Source: Arthrobacter sunyaminii
GTDB lineage: Bacteria > Actinomycetota > Actinomycetes > Actinomycetales > Micrococcaceae
Reading direction: 5' to 3'
Length of the DNA stretch: 64,000 nt
Assembly: GCF_018866305.1 (NCBI RefSeq)
Contig: NZ_CP076456.1
Location: forward strand, 1,426,001-1,490,000
In this document: in pieces, positions 1 to 9,728 of the stretch
Numbering within the stretch: position 1 is the stretch's first letter
Layout of the letters: every line of letters starts with the position of its first letter
Translations under genes and position numbers: made by a program
Notes under the pieces: model-generated
Databases searched by the model: none
Seen by the model: the letters and a program-made list of their open reading frames with translations, nothing else
Told to the model about the DNA's origin: nothing

Positions 1-19
1 CTGGAGCCGTTCGTCACCC

Positions 20-2062
20 ATGAGTAAAGACACCACCGGCGAAGTCCTGGAACTTCTGGACACCGCCGTTGCCGGCATGGGCGGACAAAACCGCCCGGGC
101 CAGCATGAAATGGCCCGACAGGTCACGCAGGCCATAGACGAAGGAAAGCACCTGCTGGTTCAGGCGGGCACCGGAACCGGCAAATCGCTGGCCTATCTGG
201 TGCCGCTGATCCATCACTCGCTGGAGAGCACCAAGCCGACGCTGGTGTCCACTGCAACGCTGGCCCTGCAGTCCCAGATTGTGGGCCGGGACCTGCCTCG
301 GCTGCTCAAGACCCTTCAGCCGCAGCTCCCCCGCGAAGTGGACGTGGCACTGCTCAAGGGCCGCAGCAATTATGTCTGCCTGCACAAGACCGGCGGGGGA
401 TTTCCTGAAGAGGAAGATCCCGCCGGTGCCCTGTTCACGCTGGGAGATGACCATGGCGTCGCCCACCCTTCACCGGCTCCCACCTCGGCCATGGGCCGGG
501 AAGTGGTGCGGCTGCGTGAATGGGCGGAGGAAACGGACACCGGCGACCGGGATGATCTGGTCCCGGGTGTGAGTGACCGGGCCTGGCGGCAGGTATCGGT
601 GACCTCCATGGAGTGCCTGGGAGCACAGAAGTGTCCGGTGGCCGCTGAGTGCTTCAGCGAGCGTGCCCGTGCACAGGCCGCCGTGGCCGACGTCGTGATC
701 ACCAACCATGCGATGCTGGCGATTGCTGCCTTCGAAGGCCTGGCCGTGCTGCCGGACTATGACGTGGTGGTCATTGACGAGGCGCACGAACTGCAGGACC
801 GCGTCACCGGTGCCGTCACCGGCCAGCTCTCCGGCACGGTGATTACTGCCGCTGTTACCGCAGCGCGCAAACACACCTCTGCCAGCGTGGAGGAGCTGGC
901 GCAGGCGGCACGTGCCTTTGAGCAGTCCATGGAGGGTGTTCCCTCCGGCCTGCTGGCCAGCGGACTGAACGAAGAGCAGGAACAGGCCGTGGGGCGCGTT
1001 CGCGAGGCCTGCCGAGTGGCGCTCTCTGATTCCAAGCCCGAGCCCGGGGAAACCGCAGACGGTGGCCGGCAGACGGCCCGTTCACGGCTTATGGCCGTGC
1101 TGACTGTTTGCGAGCGGCTGATCTCGGCGCCGGCGGCCGGCGAGGTGATTTGGGCGTCCCGGCCCAGTTCCTTCTCCCCGTCGGGAGGTTTTTCACCGCC
1201 CGACGAGACCGCCCCCGCCACCCTGAACGTTGCCCCGCTGTCAGTGGCGGGACGGCTGCGTGAAGGATTGTTTGACGGGCACACCGTTGTCCTGACCTCG
1301 GCAACCCTGGCGATCGGCTCCGAGTTCGGGCCGGTGGCCGGTGCCCTGGGCCTGCTGGGTCCGGGTGCACCGTCGTGGACCGGAACCGACGTCGGCAGTC
1401 CCTTCGATTACCCGCGCCAGGGGATTCTGTATGTGGCCAAGGATCTGCCCAAGCCGGAGCGGGGTACCTCCGAGGCTCAGCTGGATGAAATCGAAGCGCT
1501 GCTTAAGGCCTCCAACGGCGGCGCGCTGGGCTTATTCTCCTCTCGGCGGGCGGCCGAAGATGCCGCCGATGCCATGCGCACCCGGGTGGATTTCCCCATC
1601 CTGTGCCAGGGGGAATCTTCCATGTCTTCACTGGTCAAGCAGTTCTCTGAAGAGCCGGATACCTGCCTCTTCGGCACCATGTCGCTATGGCAGGGCGTGG
1701 ACGTTCCCGGAGCCGCGTGCCGGCTTGTCCTCATCGACCGCATCCCGTTTCCCCGTCCCGATGACCCGCTGATGACCGCTCGCACCCGAGCAGTGGCCAA
1801 GGCCGGCGGCAACGGGTTCATGTCCGTGGCGGCGACCCATGCCGCCGTGCGTCTGGCACAGGGGGCAGGGCGCCTGATTCGTGCGGCGGGGGACCGCGGT
1901 GTGGTGGCTGTCCTGGACTCCCGGCTGGCCACGGCCCGGTATGGGGGCTTCCTGCGCGCAGCGCTGCCGCCGTTCTGGTCCACCACGGACCGCTCCGTGG
2001 TGCTCTCCGTTTTGGGTCGGCTCGCAGAGCAGTCGGCAGCCGAGGAGCTGTCGGCGGGATAG
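20..2062 (+). CDS. dinG: ATP-dependent DNA helicase, DinG/XPD-like (Fe-S superfamily 2)
   Basis: 680-aa superfamily 2 helicase, expected to unwind DNA 5'-3' in repair or replication-transcription conflict. Walker A AGTGTGKS is at residues 49-56 and the DEAH box at 253-256 (VVIDEAHE). Four cysteines between these motifs (NYVC, then MEC, KC and EC, followed by an ADVVITNHAML stretch) match the iron-sulfur domain of DinG/XPD helicases. The C-terminal half has the motif V-VI pattern (SLWQGVDVPG and QGAGRLIRAAGDRG). The ATG is only 19 nt from the window edge, so the promoter and ribosome-binding site cannot be judged. It converges on lexA across a strong palindromic terminator. The gene name is by family only. 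Confidence 0.9.
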   Translation: MSKDTTGEVLELLDTAVAGMGGQNRPGQHEMARQVTQAIDEGKHLLVQAGTGTGKSLAYLVPLIHHSLESTKPTLVSTATLALQSQIVGRDLPRLLKTLQPQLPREVDVALLKGRSNYVCLHKTGGGFPEEEDPAGALFTLGDDHGVAHPSPAPTSAMGREVVRLREWAEETDTGDRDDLVPGVSDRAWRQVSVTSMECLGAQKCPVAAECFSERARAQAAVADVVITNHAMLAIAAFEGLAVLPDYDVVVIDEAHELQDRVTGAVTGQLSGTVITAAVTAARKHTSASVEELAQAARAFEQSMEGVPSGLLASGLNEEQEQAVGRVREACRVALSDSKPEPGETADGGRQTARSRLMAVLTVCERLISAPAAGEVIWASRPSSFSPSGGFSPPDETAPATLNVAPLSVAGRLREGLFDGHTVVLTSATLAIGSEFGPVAGALGLLGPGAPSWTGTDVGSPFDYPRQGILYVAKDLPKPERGTSEAQLDEIEALLKASNGGALGLFSSRRAAEDAADAMRTRVDFPILCQGESSMSSLVKQFSEEPDTCLFGTMSLWQGVDVPGAACRLVLIDRIPFPRPDDPLMTARTRAVAKAGGNGFMSVAATHAAVRLAQGAGRLIRAAGDRGVVAVLDSRLATARYGGFLRAALPPFWSTTDRSVVLSVLGRLAEQSAAEELSAG

Positions 2063-2128
2063 GCGGGCTGCGGAGTTAACCGCGGCACTCTGCGGCCCAG
2101 TGAGGCCGGGCAGCAAAGACATGGACAT

Positions 2129-2165
2129 GCAAATGGCGGCCGGAATATTTCCGGCCGCCATTTGC
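2129..2165. terminator. Bidirectional hairpin terminator between dinG-like gene and lexA
   Basis: Perfect 17-bp inverted repeat with a 3-nt loop (tat), GCAAATGGCGGCCGGAA and its complement, lying between two convergent genes. It is GC-rich with a short A/T-rich tip and no long U tract, so termination in both directions is an inference from symmetry and position. Confidence 0.75.
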
Positions 2166-2201
2166 GTGCTTTCCGCTGCAGGGATCCCGCCGGGACGTCG
2201 G

Positions 2202-3032
2202 CTAAAGAGCGCGCATCACCGAGACAACTTTGCCCATGATGACGGCGTGATCGCCCACAATGGGCTCGTACCGCGTGTTCTGCGGCAGCAGCCAGGTGTG
2301 GCCGTTGCGCTGCCGGAAGGTCTTGACCGTGGCTTCATCGTCGAGGAGGGCAGCCACAATGTCACCGTTCTCAGCTGTCGGCTGGCGGCGCACAACCACC
2401 CAGTCACCGTCGCAGATGGCGGCATCAACCATGGAGTCTCCCGAAACCTTCAGCATGAAAAGGTCACCGTGTCCCACCAGCTGACGGGGCAGCGGCATGA
2501 TGTCCTCCACCACCTGCTCCGCAAGGATGGGTCCGCCGGCGGCGATGCGGCCGACCAGCGGCACCATGGCGGTATCAACGGAGGTGGCAAGCTCGGTTAC
2601 CGAGGCCAGCGCCGGGGCTGAGCCTGCGCCCTCTTCACGCTGGTCTCCGGTGCGCCCCGCAGCGCCGGCTGAAGGGCTGTTGTCCGTGCCGGAGCCGGGG
2701 CGTCCCGGAGCCTCCTCGGCTGCCGTACCGGAGGATCCGTCACGGAGCATCAGGGGAATGAGGATTTCCATGGCGCGGGGGCGCTTCGGATCACGGCGGA
2801 TGTAGCCGAGCTTCTCCAACTGCATGAGCTGGTGGGTCACGCTGGACAGGCTGGCCAGGCCAACCGTGTCGCCGATTTCGCGCATGGTGGGCGGATAGCC
2901 GTTGGTGCTCACGGACCGCTGAATCATCTCCAGGACGGTCTTCTGCCTGGGGGTGAGCCCCTTGGGGCGCGCACGGGTGCCTGTGGCAGCTGGTTTGTTG
3001 GTGCTGTCTTCGGAAGCAGTCCTGCGGGCCAC
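2202..3032 (-). CDS. lexA: LexA repressor, SOS regulator
   Basis: 276-aa SOS repressor. The N-terminal winged helix (about residues 26-92) carries [17 protein letters not shown], typical of LexA DNA-binding domains. The C-terminal S24 autopeptidase domain has the Ala165-Gly166 cleavage site (IAAGGPI), Ser200 in GDSM and Lys237 in DEATVKTF as the Ser-Lys dyad. A Gly/Ser/Glu-rich linker (about residues 97-150) makes it longer than most LexA proteins. The GTG start at 3032 is preceded by AAGGGA. Upstream, divergent from a LysM protein gene, lie two LexA boxes (3266-3281 and 3333-3348), which implies autoregulation. Confidence 0.97.
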   Translation of the reverse strand: MARRTASEDSTNKPAATGTRARPKGLTPRQKTVLEMIQRSVSTNGYPPTMREIGDTVGLASLSSVTHQLMQLEKLGYIRRDPKRPRAMEILIPLMLRDGSSGTAAEEAPGRPGSGTDNSPSAGAAGRTGDQREEGAGSAPALASVTELATSVDTAMVPLVGRIAAGGPILAEQVVEDIMPLPRQLVGHGDLFMLKVSGDSMVDAAICDGDWVVVRRQPTAENGDIVAALLDDEATVKTFRQRNGHTWLLPQNTRYEPIVGDHAVIMGKVVSVMRAL

Positions 3033-3265
3033 GTCGGGTTCCCTTCGGGTCAGCTGGTCCCGGCAATGCCGGGGCTGGTCGGTAAATGTCTAATCGGGTA
3101 CAAACCGGGACGTATTGGCCGTGCAAGCCGTTCCGGCGGTTATGTCAGAGGCAGCTGATTCAGTGATCCTGAGGAACCGCTCCGACGCCTGGGCTTCGAG
3201 TCGATCCGCAGAACCCGTTGAAGGTTCCCTCTTGTCCTCAACGTTAAGCGAGCAGTGCGGTGTTT

Positions 3266-3281
3266 TCAAACATTTGTTCGA
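3266..3281. promoter_or_regulatory. SOS (LexA) box 1 in lexA / LysM-gene divergent region
   Basis: TCAAACATTTGTTCGA differs at one position from the actinobacterial SOS consensus TCGAAC-N4-GTTCGA. It lies between lexA (minus strand) and the LysM protein gene (plus strand). Confidence 0.85.
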
Positions 3282-3332
3282 GCGAGTCTCGACTTTATTA
3301 GTAGATAGGTGCTAGAAATAACTCAGCAGAAA

Positions 3333-3348
3333 TCGAACATACTTTCGA
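3333..3348. promoter_or_regulatory. SOS (LexA) box 2 in lexA / LysM-gene divergent region
   Basis: TCGAACATACTTTCGA differs at one position from TCGAAC-N4-GTTCGA. It is 117 nt upstream of the LysM gene ATG and 67 nt from box 1. The spacer between lexA and the LysM gene (3033-3449) otherwise shows no gene. Confidence 0.85.
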
Positions 3349-3449
3349 CAGCCGCCCTCAGCGGAGGTTCGGGTAAGTCGATCAGCTTCCAATCGTTCGA
3401 ATATGGCTTCGGGTATTTCCCGCAGCCATCGAACCGGAAAGGTGTTGCA

Positions 3450-3914
3450 ATGACAACCCAAACAGTCCCGACAGCTCGAACAGCTGATTCGAGTCATACA
3501 GCTGCTTCAATCCATACAGCTGCGTCAAAAACAGCTGCGTCAAACACATCTCCCTCACAGCACCTCGATTCCCGGCCTTCAAATCCTTCCCTGCCGGTCA
3601 AGACGAACTCGCTGCACCTGACCCGCAGGGGCCGTTTGGTTTTCATCGGCCTCCCGCTGATGCTCGCCGCGGCGGCTGCGCTCATTGTGCTGGGCTTCTT
3701 CACCGCTCCCGCCATGGCCTCCAGCGGGGGGCCGGACGTGACAAGAACCGTCCAGGTCAGTGTGGCTGCGGGTGAGTCCCTGTGGGGCCTGGCGCAGGAG
3801 TTCGCTCCTGAGCGTGACCCGCGGGATGTCATGGAAGACATCATGGAACTCAACAACCTGACTGAATCCCGCCTCATCGTTGGTGCTCAGCTTTACATTC
3901 CCGTTGAACGCTGA
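3450..3914 (+). CDS. LysM-domain membrane protein, probable SOS-induced division inhibitor
   Basis: 154-aa protein with a Thr/Ser/Ala-rich N-terminus (short repeats of a TAAS motif), a basic stretch (HLTRRGR), one membrane segment at about residues 63-84 and a C-terminal LysM peptidoglycan-binding domain (about 99-153, ending LIVGAQLYIPVER). In other actinobacteria and Bacillus the LysM gene divergent from lexA (ChiZ/Rv2719c, YneA) is SOS-induced and delays cell division. The same arrangement with two LexA boxes upstream supports that role by context. The ATG at 3450 was chosen because the reading frame before it overlaps the operator region; GGAAAGG lies about 8 nt upstream of it. Confidence 0.82.
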   Translation: MTTQTVPTARTADSSHTAASIHTAASKTAASNTSPSQHLDSRPSNPSLPVKTNSLHLTRRGRLVFIGLPLMLAAAAALIVLGFFTAPAMASSGGPDVTRTVQVSVAAGESLWGLAQEFAPERDPRDVMEDIMELNNLTESRLIVGAQLYIPVER

Positions 3915-4059
3915 GTCCGCAACAACGCTGAGCCGCAACACCTCAGGACGAAACACCCAGAGCCAAATAAGTCAGTGCTCAATAACGCGGGACGTAACAA
4001 GGCAGGGCGTGCAGCCCGCAGATTCTTCCCGCTCCGCCTTCGAGTCTTAAGCTGTACAG

Positions 4060-5169
4060 GTGACTGAACAGCTGGCGAGACTCAACCGACTTCCTCTGCG
4101 CGATGACCTCCGCGGACTGACGCCCTATGGCGCACCCCAGTTGGATGTGCCCATCCTGCTGAATGTCAACGAGAATACGCATGGCCTGCCGAAATCCGTG
4201 CGGGAGGCGATTGCGATCTCCGTGGAGCGGGCCGTGGCCGGACTGAACCGCTACCCGGACCGGGAATTCACGGAACTGCGGGACCGGCTTGCCGCTTACC
4301 TCGGCCACGGACTGACCTCCGAAAATATCTGGGCCGGGAACGGCTCGAACGAGGTCCTGCAGCAGATTCTCCAGGCGTTCGGCGGTCCCGGACGGACGGC
4401 CATGAGTTTCCCGCCCACTTATTCCATGTATCCGCTGCTCGCCAGCGGCACCGGCACCCGCTACGTCACGGGACGCCGAAGCGACGACTTCGGGCTTACG
4501 GCTGAGTCAGCTGCAGAACAGGTTCGCGCCGAGGCGCCGAACATCGTCTTCCTTTGCACTCCGAACAACCCCACCGGCACAGCGCTTTCACTGGATGTTG
4601 TGGAGGCCGTCTACGAGGCGGGGGCCGCGTCAGAGGCCATCGTGATCGTGGATGAGGCCTACGGCGAGTTCTTCCATGCCGGCACTCCGAGCGCCCTGGA
4701 ACTGCTGCCGGGACGCGAGCGACTGATCGTCTCACGCACCATGAGCAAAGCCTTTGCGCTCGCCGGAGCCCGGATCGGCTACATGGCAGCCGCCCCCGAG
4801 GTTACCGATGCCCTCCGCCTGGTGCGGCTGCCGTACCACCTGTCCGCCATCACGCAGGCCACCGCCAACGCTGCGCTGGAACACGCAGATGCTTTGCTGG
4901 CCAACGTTGAGGACATCAAGGTTCAGCGCGACCGCATTGTCTCCGAGCTGCAGGATCTGGGTCTGAAGCCCGCCCCCTCAGACGCGAACTTCGTCTTTTT
5001 CGGCGGAATGGAGGATCCCCGGGCCGTCTGGGAAGGCCTGCTGGAGGCAGGCGTCCTGGTGCGCGACGTCGGGATCCCCGGCCATCTGCGTGTCACCGCC
5101 GGCACGGAGCCGGAGACCAGCGCCTTCCTCGCACGGCTCCGCGAGCTGCTGGCCGCCGGCATCCGGTAA
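4060..5169 (+). CDS. hisC: Histidinol-phosphate aminotransferase
   Basis: 369-aa class II (fold type I) PLP aminotransferase converting imidazole-acetol phosphate and glutamate to histidinol phosphate. Visible family motifs are LNVNENTHGLP near the N-terminus, CTPNNPTGTAL, IVDEAYGEF, and the PLP-lysine segment SRTMSKAFALAGARIGY. The GTG start at 4060 comes before MTEQLARLNRLPLRDDLRG, the usual HisC opening. It is the first his gene here. hisB follows after 93 nt. No hisD is present upstream in the window. Confidence 0.95.
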   Translation: MTEQLARLNRLPLRDDLRGLTPYGAPQLDVPILLNVNENTHGLPKSVREAIAISVERAVAGLNRYPDREFTELRDRLAAYLGHGLTSENIWAGNGSNEVLQQILQAFGGPGRTAMSFPPTYSMYPLLASGTGTRYVTGRRSDDFGLTAESAAEQVRAEAPNIVFLCTPNNPTGTALSLDVVEAVYEAGAASEAIVIVDEAYGEFFHAGTPSALELLPGRERLIVSRTMSKAFALAGARIGYMAAAPEVTDALRLVRLPYHLSAITQATANAALEHADALLANVEDIKVQRDRIVSELQDLGLKPAPSDANFVFFGGMEDPRAVWEGLLEAGVLVRDVGIPGHLRVTAGTEPETSAFLARLRELLAAGIR

Positions 5170-5262
5170 CTGGGCCGGGCGCCCGCGCTGCCGCGGCCGG
5201 AACAGCACCGGCCGGCAGACACTAAACTGTTAGCAGAGACCATCTTCTTTCAAAGGAAAACC

Positions 5263-5880
5263 ATGACCGTGGAAACCGCCACCGGCCGCACAGCCCGCCT
5301 CGAACGGGTTACCAGTGAATCGTCAGTGGTAGTGGAGCTGGACCTGGATGGAACCGGCCAGTCCAACATCAGCACGTCCGTGCCGTTCTATGACCACATG
5401 CTGACAGCCCTGGCCAAGCATTCCCTGATGGATCTCACGGTCCAGGCGACCGGGGACACTCACATTGATGTCCACCACACCGTCGAGGACATCGCCATCA
5501 GCATCGGCGAGGCGCTGAAGACGGCGCTGGGCAACAAGGCTGGGATCCGGCGCTTCGGCGAAGCAACGGTTCCACTGGATGAGGCACTTGCCAATGCAGT
5601 GGTGGACATCTCCGGTCGGCCCTATCTCGTGCACACGGGGGAGCCGGCAGGACAGGAATACCACCTGATCGGCGGGCACTTCACCGGCTCGCTTACCCGC
5701 CATGTCTTTGAAGCGATCACCCTGCACGCCCAGATCTGCCTGCACATGACCGTCCTCGGAGGACGCGACCCCCACCACATCGTGGAGGCCCAGTTCAAGG
5801 CCTTCGCCCGGGCGCTGCGTGCTGCCGTGGAATCGGATCCCCGCGTCGAGGGCATCCCCTCCACCAAGGGTGCCCTGTGA
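5263..5880 (+). CDS. hisB: Imidazoleglycerol-phosphate dehydratase
   Basis: 205-aa monofunctional HisB of normal length, catalysing the manganese-dependent dehydration of imidazoleglycerol phosphate in histidine synthesis. The metal-binding repeats are clear: [19 protein letters not shown] and later [25 protein letters not shown]. The ATG at 5263 is preceded by AAAGGAAA. The stop overlaps the GTG start of hisH (GTGA), so translation is probably coupled. Confidence 0.97.
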   Translation: MTVETATGRTARLERVTSESSVVVELDLDGTGQSNISTSVPFYDHMLTALAKHSLMDLTVQATGDTHIDVHHTVEDIAISIGEALKTALGNKAGIRRFGEATVPLDEALANAVVDISGRPYLVHTGEPAGQEYHLIGGHFTGSLTRHVFEAITLHAQICLHMTVLGGRDPHHIVEAQFKAFARALRAAVESDPRVEGIPSTKGAL

Positions 5881-6512
5881 GCCGCAATGTCACGGTCCTG
5901 GACTATGGCTCCGGAAACATCCGGTCAGCTGTCCGCGCCCTGGAACATGTCGGAGCCAATGTCACCCTGAGCTCCAAATCCGCCGACGTCCTGAACGCCG
6001 ACGGGCTGCTGGTGCCCGGCGTCGGCGCCTTTGCCGCGGTGATGCAGGGCCTGAAAGAGGTTGACGCGCTGCGCCTGATTGGTCGCCGCATTGCCGGCGG
6101 ACGTCCCGTGATGGGCATCTGCGTAGGCCTTCAGGTCCTCTTCGACGAGGGCGTGGAGCACGGCGTGCGGACTCCCGGAATGGGGGAGTGGCCCGGAGTC
6201 GTGGAACGCCTGGACGCCGAAGTGGTGCCGCACATGGGGTGGAACACCGTGGAGCCGCCGGCTGGTTCCGAGCTTTTCGCCGGCATCGAGGATGAGCGTT
6301 TCTACTTTGTGCACAGCTACGGCGTGCAGAAGTGGGACTTCGACGTGACCCAGCCCGCCATGCGCGCACCCCAGGTCACCTGGTCCGAGCACGGCAGCCG
6401 CTTCATTGCCGCTGTGGAGAACGGTCCGCTGACCGCAACACAGTTCCATCCGGAAAAGTCCGGTGACGCCGGTGCGGCGCTGCTGGAAAACTGGCTGAAG
6501 ACGCTGGGTTAG
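5877..6512 (+). CDS. hisH: Imidazole glycerol phosphate synthase, glutaminase subunit
   Basis: 211-aa class I glutamine amidotransferase that supplies ammonia to HisF. The catalytic Cys82 lies in [13 protein letters not shown], and the His and Glu of the triad in TQFHPEKSG. The N-terminal [11 protein letters not shown] and LLVPGVGAF are typical HisH. The GTG start overlaps the hisB stop by 4 nt. The partner hisF is not in this window. Confidence 0.96.
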   Translation: MSRNVTVLDYGSGNIRSAVRALEHVGANVTLSSKSADVLNADGLLVPGVGAFAAVMQGLKEVDALRLIGRRIAGGRPVMGICVGLQVLFDEGVEHGVRTPGMGEWPGVVERLDAEVVPHMGWNTVEPPAGSELFAGIEDERFYFVHSYGVQKWDFDVTQPAMRAPQVTWSEHGSRFIAAVENGPLTATQFHPEKSGDAGAALLENWLKTLG

Positions 6513-6516
6513 GGCT

Positions 6517-6675
6517 ATGTGGAGCGTCATCCTGATGGGCCTTGCCGGAATTCTGATCGGCGGCGCAATTTCCTTCCGCCGCCAGGGCATGTCCAAAATC
6601 ATCACCATTAGTTTCTGGGTCCTTGCGGGAATGTCCCTGCTCGGCGCCTACCTCCTGATCGACAGCAGCGTCTGA
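6517..6675 (+). CDS. Small two-helix membrane protein in the his operon
   Basis: 52-aa protein, beginning [20 protein letters not shown] and ending [12 protein letters not shown]. Two hydrophobic segments (about residues 2-20 and 31-47) flank a short basic loop (RRQGMSK). It starts 5 nt after the hisH stop and ends 38 nt before priA, so it is inside the histidine operon. The ATG is at 6517. I do not recognise the family. The coding call rests on the clean membrane-protein composition and the tight spacing. Confidence 0.7.
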   Translation: MWSVILMGLAGILIGGAISFRRQGMSKIITISFWVLAGMSLLGAYLLIDSSV

Positions 6676-6713
6676 CCAATCGCCGCTGCCGGAATTCCCA
6701 CGGAAAGCAAAAC

Positions 6714-7463
6714 ATGTCACTTGTTGAAACACCCGTCCTTGAACTTCTGCCCGCCGTTGACGTAGCTGACGGCCAGGCCGTCCGCCTGGTTCAGGGTGAA
6801 GCCGGCAGCGAAACCAGCTACGGCGATCCGCTCGATGCGGCCATGGCCTGGCAGAACGACGGCGCCGCCTGGGTTCATTTGGTGGACCTTGACGCAGCTT
6901 TCGGCCGCGGTTCCAACCTGCCCCTGCTCAAACGCGTTGTTGACCAGCTGGACATCAAGGTGGAGCTGTCCGGCGGCATCCGCGACGACGCGTCCCTGGA
7001 TATGGCCCTGGAACTGGGCGCCAGCCGCGTCAATCTGGGCACCGCCGCACTGGAAAACCCGGAGTGGACCGCCAGTGCCATTGCCCGCTACGGCGAGGCC
7101 ATCGCCGTCGGCCTCGATGTCCGCGGCACCACCCTGGCAGCCCGCGGCTGGACCAAGGAAGGCGGCGATCTGTGGGAGGTCCTGGCCCGTCTGGAAGACG
7201 CCGGCTGCCCGCGCTACGTAGTCACCGACGTCACCAAGGACGGAACCCTGCGCGGACCGAACCTTGAACTCCTGCGCGAGGTGCTGCAGCGCACCGACCG
7301 CCCCGTGGTCGCCTCAGGCGGCATCTCGTCCCTGGATGACCTGGCCGCTCTGCGCGAACTTGTTCCCCTGGGCCTGGAAGGCACGATTGTGGGCAAGGCA
7401 CTCTATGCAGGCGCCTTCACCCTGCCGCAGGCCTTCGACATCGCCGGCCATCCGGAGCGCTAG
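6714..7463 (+). CDS. priA: Phosphoribosyl isomerase A (HisA/PriA)
   Basis: 249-aa TIM-barrel isomerase. In actinobacteria this enzyme (PriA) commonly serves both histidine synthesis (ProFAR isomerisation) and tryptophan synthesis (TrpF reaction). Visible are the N-terminal [27 protein letters not shown], the second-half [13 protein letters not shown] and the phosphate-binding [12 protein letters not shown]. The GSET..YGDP stretch resembles PriA rather than plain HisA. Dual activity is inferred from lineage. The ATG is preceded by ACGGAAAG. The SseB-like gene follows after 5 nt. Confidence 0.93.
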   Translation: MSLVETPVLELLPAVDVADGQAVRLVQGEAGSETSYGDPLDAAMAWQNDGAAWVHLVDLDAAFGRGSNLPLLKRVVDQLDIKVELSGGIRDDASLDMALELGASRVNLGTAALENPEWTASAIARYGEAIAVGLDVRGTTLAARGWTKEGGDLWEVLARLEDAGCPRYVVTDVTKDGTLRGPNLELLREVLQRTDRPVVASGGISSLDDLAALRELVPLGLEGTIVGKALYAGAFTLPQAFDIAGHPER

Positions 7464-7468
7464 GACCC

Positions 7469-8317
7469 ATGGCTGAGCGCGCCCTTCCCGGCCACATTGC
7501 CGCCGCCCTCGCCGGGGCAGGCGGTCCGGCCGATTCCGCCGGGCAGTCCTGGGCCGGCCGGGACCTCTCCGGCGACGGCAACCCGCTCCATAATTTCGAC
7601 GCCGACGACGGCAGCGCCGATGCCGGCTACCTCGCAGCGCTGGCTGCGCTGGAGGACGGCAGCGGCACCGAAGCACAGGTGGTGGCCACGCTGGCCACCG
7701 CCCGGGTGTTTGTCCCCATTGTCGCCAGCCTGGCCGAGGAAGCGGAATCCGATCACGGCCTGGTTGCGGACAAGGAAGCAGACATGGCTTTGGTCACGCT
7801 GACGGCGCCGGACGGACGCAAGGCCCTGCCGGTGTTCACGTCCGTTCCCGCGCTGCAGAACTGGCATCCGAAGGCCCGTCCTGTTGCTGTGTATGCCGCC
7901 CGTGCGGCGCTCTCAGCCGTATCGGAGGAGGCGCAGCTGCTGGTGGTGGACCCCGGCGCGGACATTACCTTCGTGGTGCGCCGCCCGGCCATGTGGGCCC
8001 TGGCCCGGCAGCGGGACTGGACTCCGTCCTACGCGGACCAGGAAGTCGCCCGGGCCGTGTCTGCTGCGGTCGACGTCGAACCGTCCGTTACCGGAGTTGA
8101 GCTTGTCCAGGCCCCGGCAACGGCGACCCGGTCGGCGCGCGGAACGGTCATCGCCGGAGGCGGTGCCGGTCCTGAGCTTAGAATGGTTCTTCACCTGGCA
8201 CCGGGACTGGATGCGCAGGCGGTGCAGGGCATCGCCGGATTGCTGCAGCAACGGCTCGCTGCCGATCCTTTGTTTGTTGAGCGCGTGGATTCCCTGGAAC
8301 TCAAGATCACGCGCTGA
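7469..8317 (+). CDS. SseB family protein
   Basis: 282-aa soluble protein with an N-terminal SseB-like domain (about residues 30-180, including TARVFVPIVA, LPVFTSVPALQNWHP and LLVVDPGADITFVVRRPAMWAL) and a C-terminal alpha/beta region. SseB-like proteins are widespread in actinobacteria without an assigned role. Its tight linkage to priA (5 nt) is a regular actinobacterial arrangement but does not reveal a function. A MFS gene follows after 35 nt. Confidence 0.75.
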   Translation: MAERALPGHIAAALAGAGGPADSAGQSWAGRDLSGDGNPLHNFDADDGSADAGYLAALAALEDGSGTEAQVVATLATARVFVPIVASLAEEAESDHGLVADKEADMALVTLTAPDGRKALPVFTSVPALQNWHPKARPVAVYAARAALSAVSEEAQLLVVDPGADITFVVRRPAMWALARQRDWTPSYADQEVARAVSAAVDVEPSVTGVELVQAPATATRSARGTVIAGGGAGPELRMVLHLAPGLDAQAVQGIAGLLQQRLAADPLFVERVDSLELKITR

Positions 8318-8352
8318 CCCGTTGGGCGGGGGACCGCCGGAAGAGAAGTGCT

Positions 8353-9648
8353 GTGAATTTTGCCTCCTACGGGGAGCTGCTCCGTGTCGCCCCGATCCGC
8401 CGGCTGCTGCTGGTTGGAATGATTGCCCGGTTCCCGCACTCGGCGGCCGGAGTGCTGCTGACCCTGCACGTGGTCATGACCATGGACATGGGATATGCCA
8501 AGGCCGGCGCCGTAGCTGCCGTGGTCACGGTGGGCATCGCCTTCGGCGCCCCGTGGCGCGGCCGCCGGGTGGACAATGTGGGCCTGCGCCGGGCCCTGAT
8601 TCCCTCCGTCATTTCCGAGGCGGTCATCTGGTCCATCGCTCCGCACGCCAGCTATGAGTGGCTGCTGGTGCTGGCACTGATCGGCGGCGTCTTCACGCTT
8701 CCGGTCTTCAGCGTGGTGCGGCAGTCCCTGGGCGTGATGGCAACGGGAGAGCAGCGCCGAACGGCCTTTGCCCTGGACTCCATCGCCACCGAGCTTGTCT
8801 TCATGGGCGGACCGGCACTGGGCGCCATCCTGGCCACCTCGCTCTCCTCCGTGGTGGGACTGACCCTGGTGGGAATTTCGACGTCGCTCGCCGGCCTGCT
8901 CCTGATCTGGTTCAACCCGCCCACCCGGTCCGAGAATCCGCAGAAGGCCGCCACCGAGGTCCAGGAGCGGGAAGCCGCCAACGCTGCCGTCGTGGCTGCC
9001 GCTCCCGCGCACCTGGCAGAGGCCTCTTCGGAGCTTCAGCCGCTGGCGGTGCTGAGCCGGCGGGCGCGGCTGCGCTCGGGTTTCTCCTGGTTCACGCTCA
9101 GCGTGGCCGTGGTTTTTGCCGTGGCGGTGGGCGCGGGACTGCTGCTGTCCAGCTCCGACGTCGGCATCGTGGCCCTGGTGGAATCCTCCGGCAACCCGCA
9201 GGAAGTGGGAATCGTCTTTGCCGCCTGGTGCGCCGCATCCGTGGTGGGCGGGCTGATCTACGGGGGAATGCGCCGGCGGATCTCGCCGATGCTGCTCCTG
9301 CTGGCGATGGCCGTTCTGACTCTTCCCATGGCCCTGGCCACGGACACGATCAGTTTGGCGCTGCTGTCCATTCCGGCCGGGCTGCTCTGCGCTCCGGTGC
9401 TGTCCTCCGCGTCCGAACGTGTGGCCGACCTGGTTTCTGAAGAGCGCCGGGGTGAAGCCATGGGCTGGTATGGATCCGCGCTGACGTCCGGCACGGCTCT
9501 CGGCGCCCCGCTGGCAGGCGCGGCCATTGACATTGTGGGTCCGTGGGCAGGCTTTGCCTTCGCCGGGGTCTCTGCGTCGCTGCTGGTGCTGGTCACCCTG
9601 ACCGTACGAAAGTTCAGCCGGCGCGGCGAGCGGCTCTCAGCGGTGTGA
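8353..9648 (+). CDS. MFS transporter
   Basis: 431-aa major facilitator protein with about 12 hydrophobic segments and a long, hydrophilic Ala/Glu-rich central loop (about residues 195-235, after FNPPTRSENPQKAATEVQERE). A typical loop 2-3 signature is weak. The C-terminal half contains SALTSGTALGAPLAGAAID, common in drug/sugar efflux MFS members. The GTG start at 8353 is used. Substrate unknown. It is probably cotranscribed with the SseB-like gene. Confidence 0.82.
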   Translation: MNFASYGELLRVAPIRRLLLVGMIARFPHSAAGVLLTLHVVMTMDMGYAKAGAVAAVVTVGIAFGAPWRGRRVDNVGLRRALIPSVISEAVIWSIAPHASYEWLLVLALIGGVFTLPVFSVVRQSLGVMATGEQRRTAFALDSIATELVFMGGPALGAILATSLSSVVGLTLVGISTSLAGLLLIWFNPPTRSENPQKAATEVQEREAANAAVVAAAPAHLAEASSELQPLAVLSRRARLRSGFSWFTLSVAVVFAVAVGAGLLLSSSDVGIVALVESSGNPQEVGIVFAAWCAASVVGGLIYGGMRRRISPMLLLLAMAVLTLPMALATDTISLALLSIPAGLLCAPVLSSASERVADLVSEERRGEAMGWYGSALTSGTALGAPLAGAAIDIVGPWAGFAFAGVSASLLVLVTLTVRKFSRRGERLSAV

Positions 9649-9728
9649 CCTTCGGGGGGAGCTGCACGGCAGCCCCGGAAGCAAATCCCCAGTACCCGGC
9701 GGGTCATCAAACTTTCGGGCGGGTGCAG

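Noticed and set aside
3476..3492. TCGAAC...TTCGA palindrome as a third LexA box at the LysM gene
   Set aside because: The half-sites are 6 nt apart rather than 4, and it lies in the coding start.
9650..9700. Hairpin between the MFS and GNAT genes as a terminator
   Set aside because: The stem GGGGAGCTGC/GCAGCCCC needs a bulge and no U tract follows.
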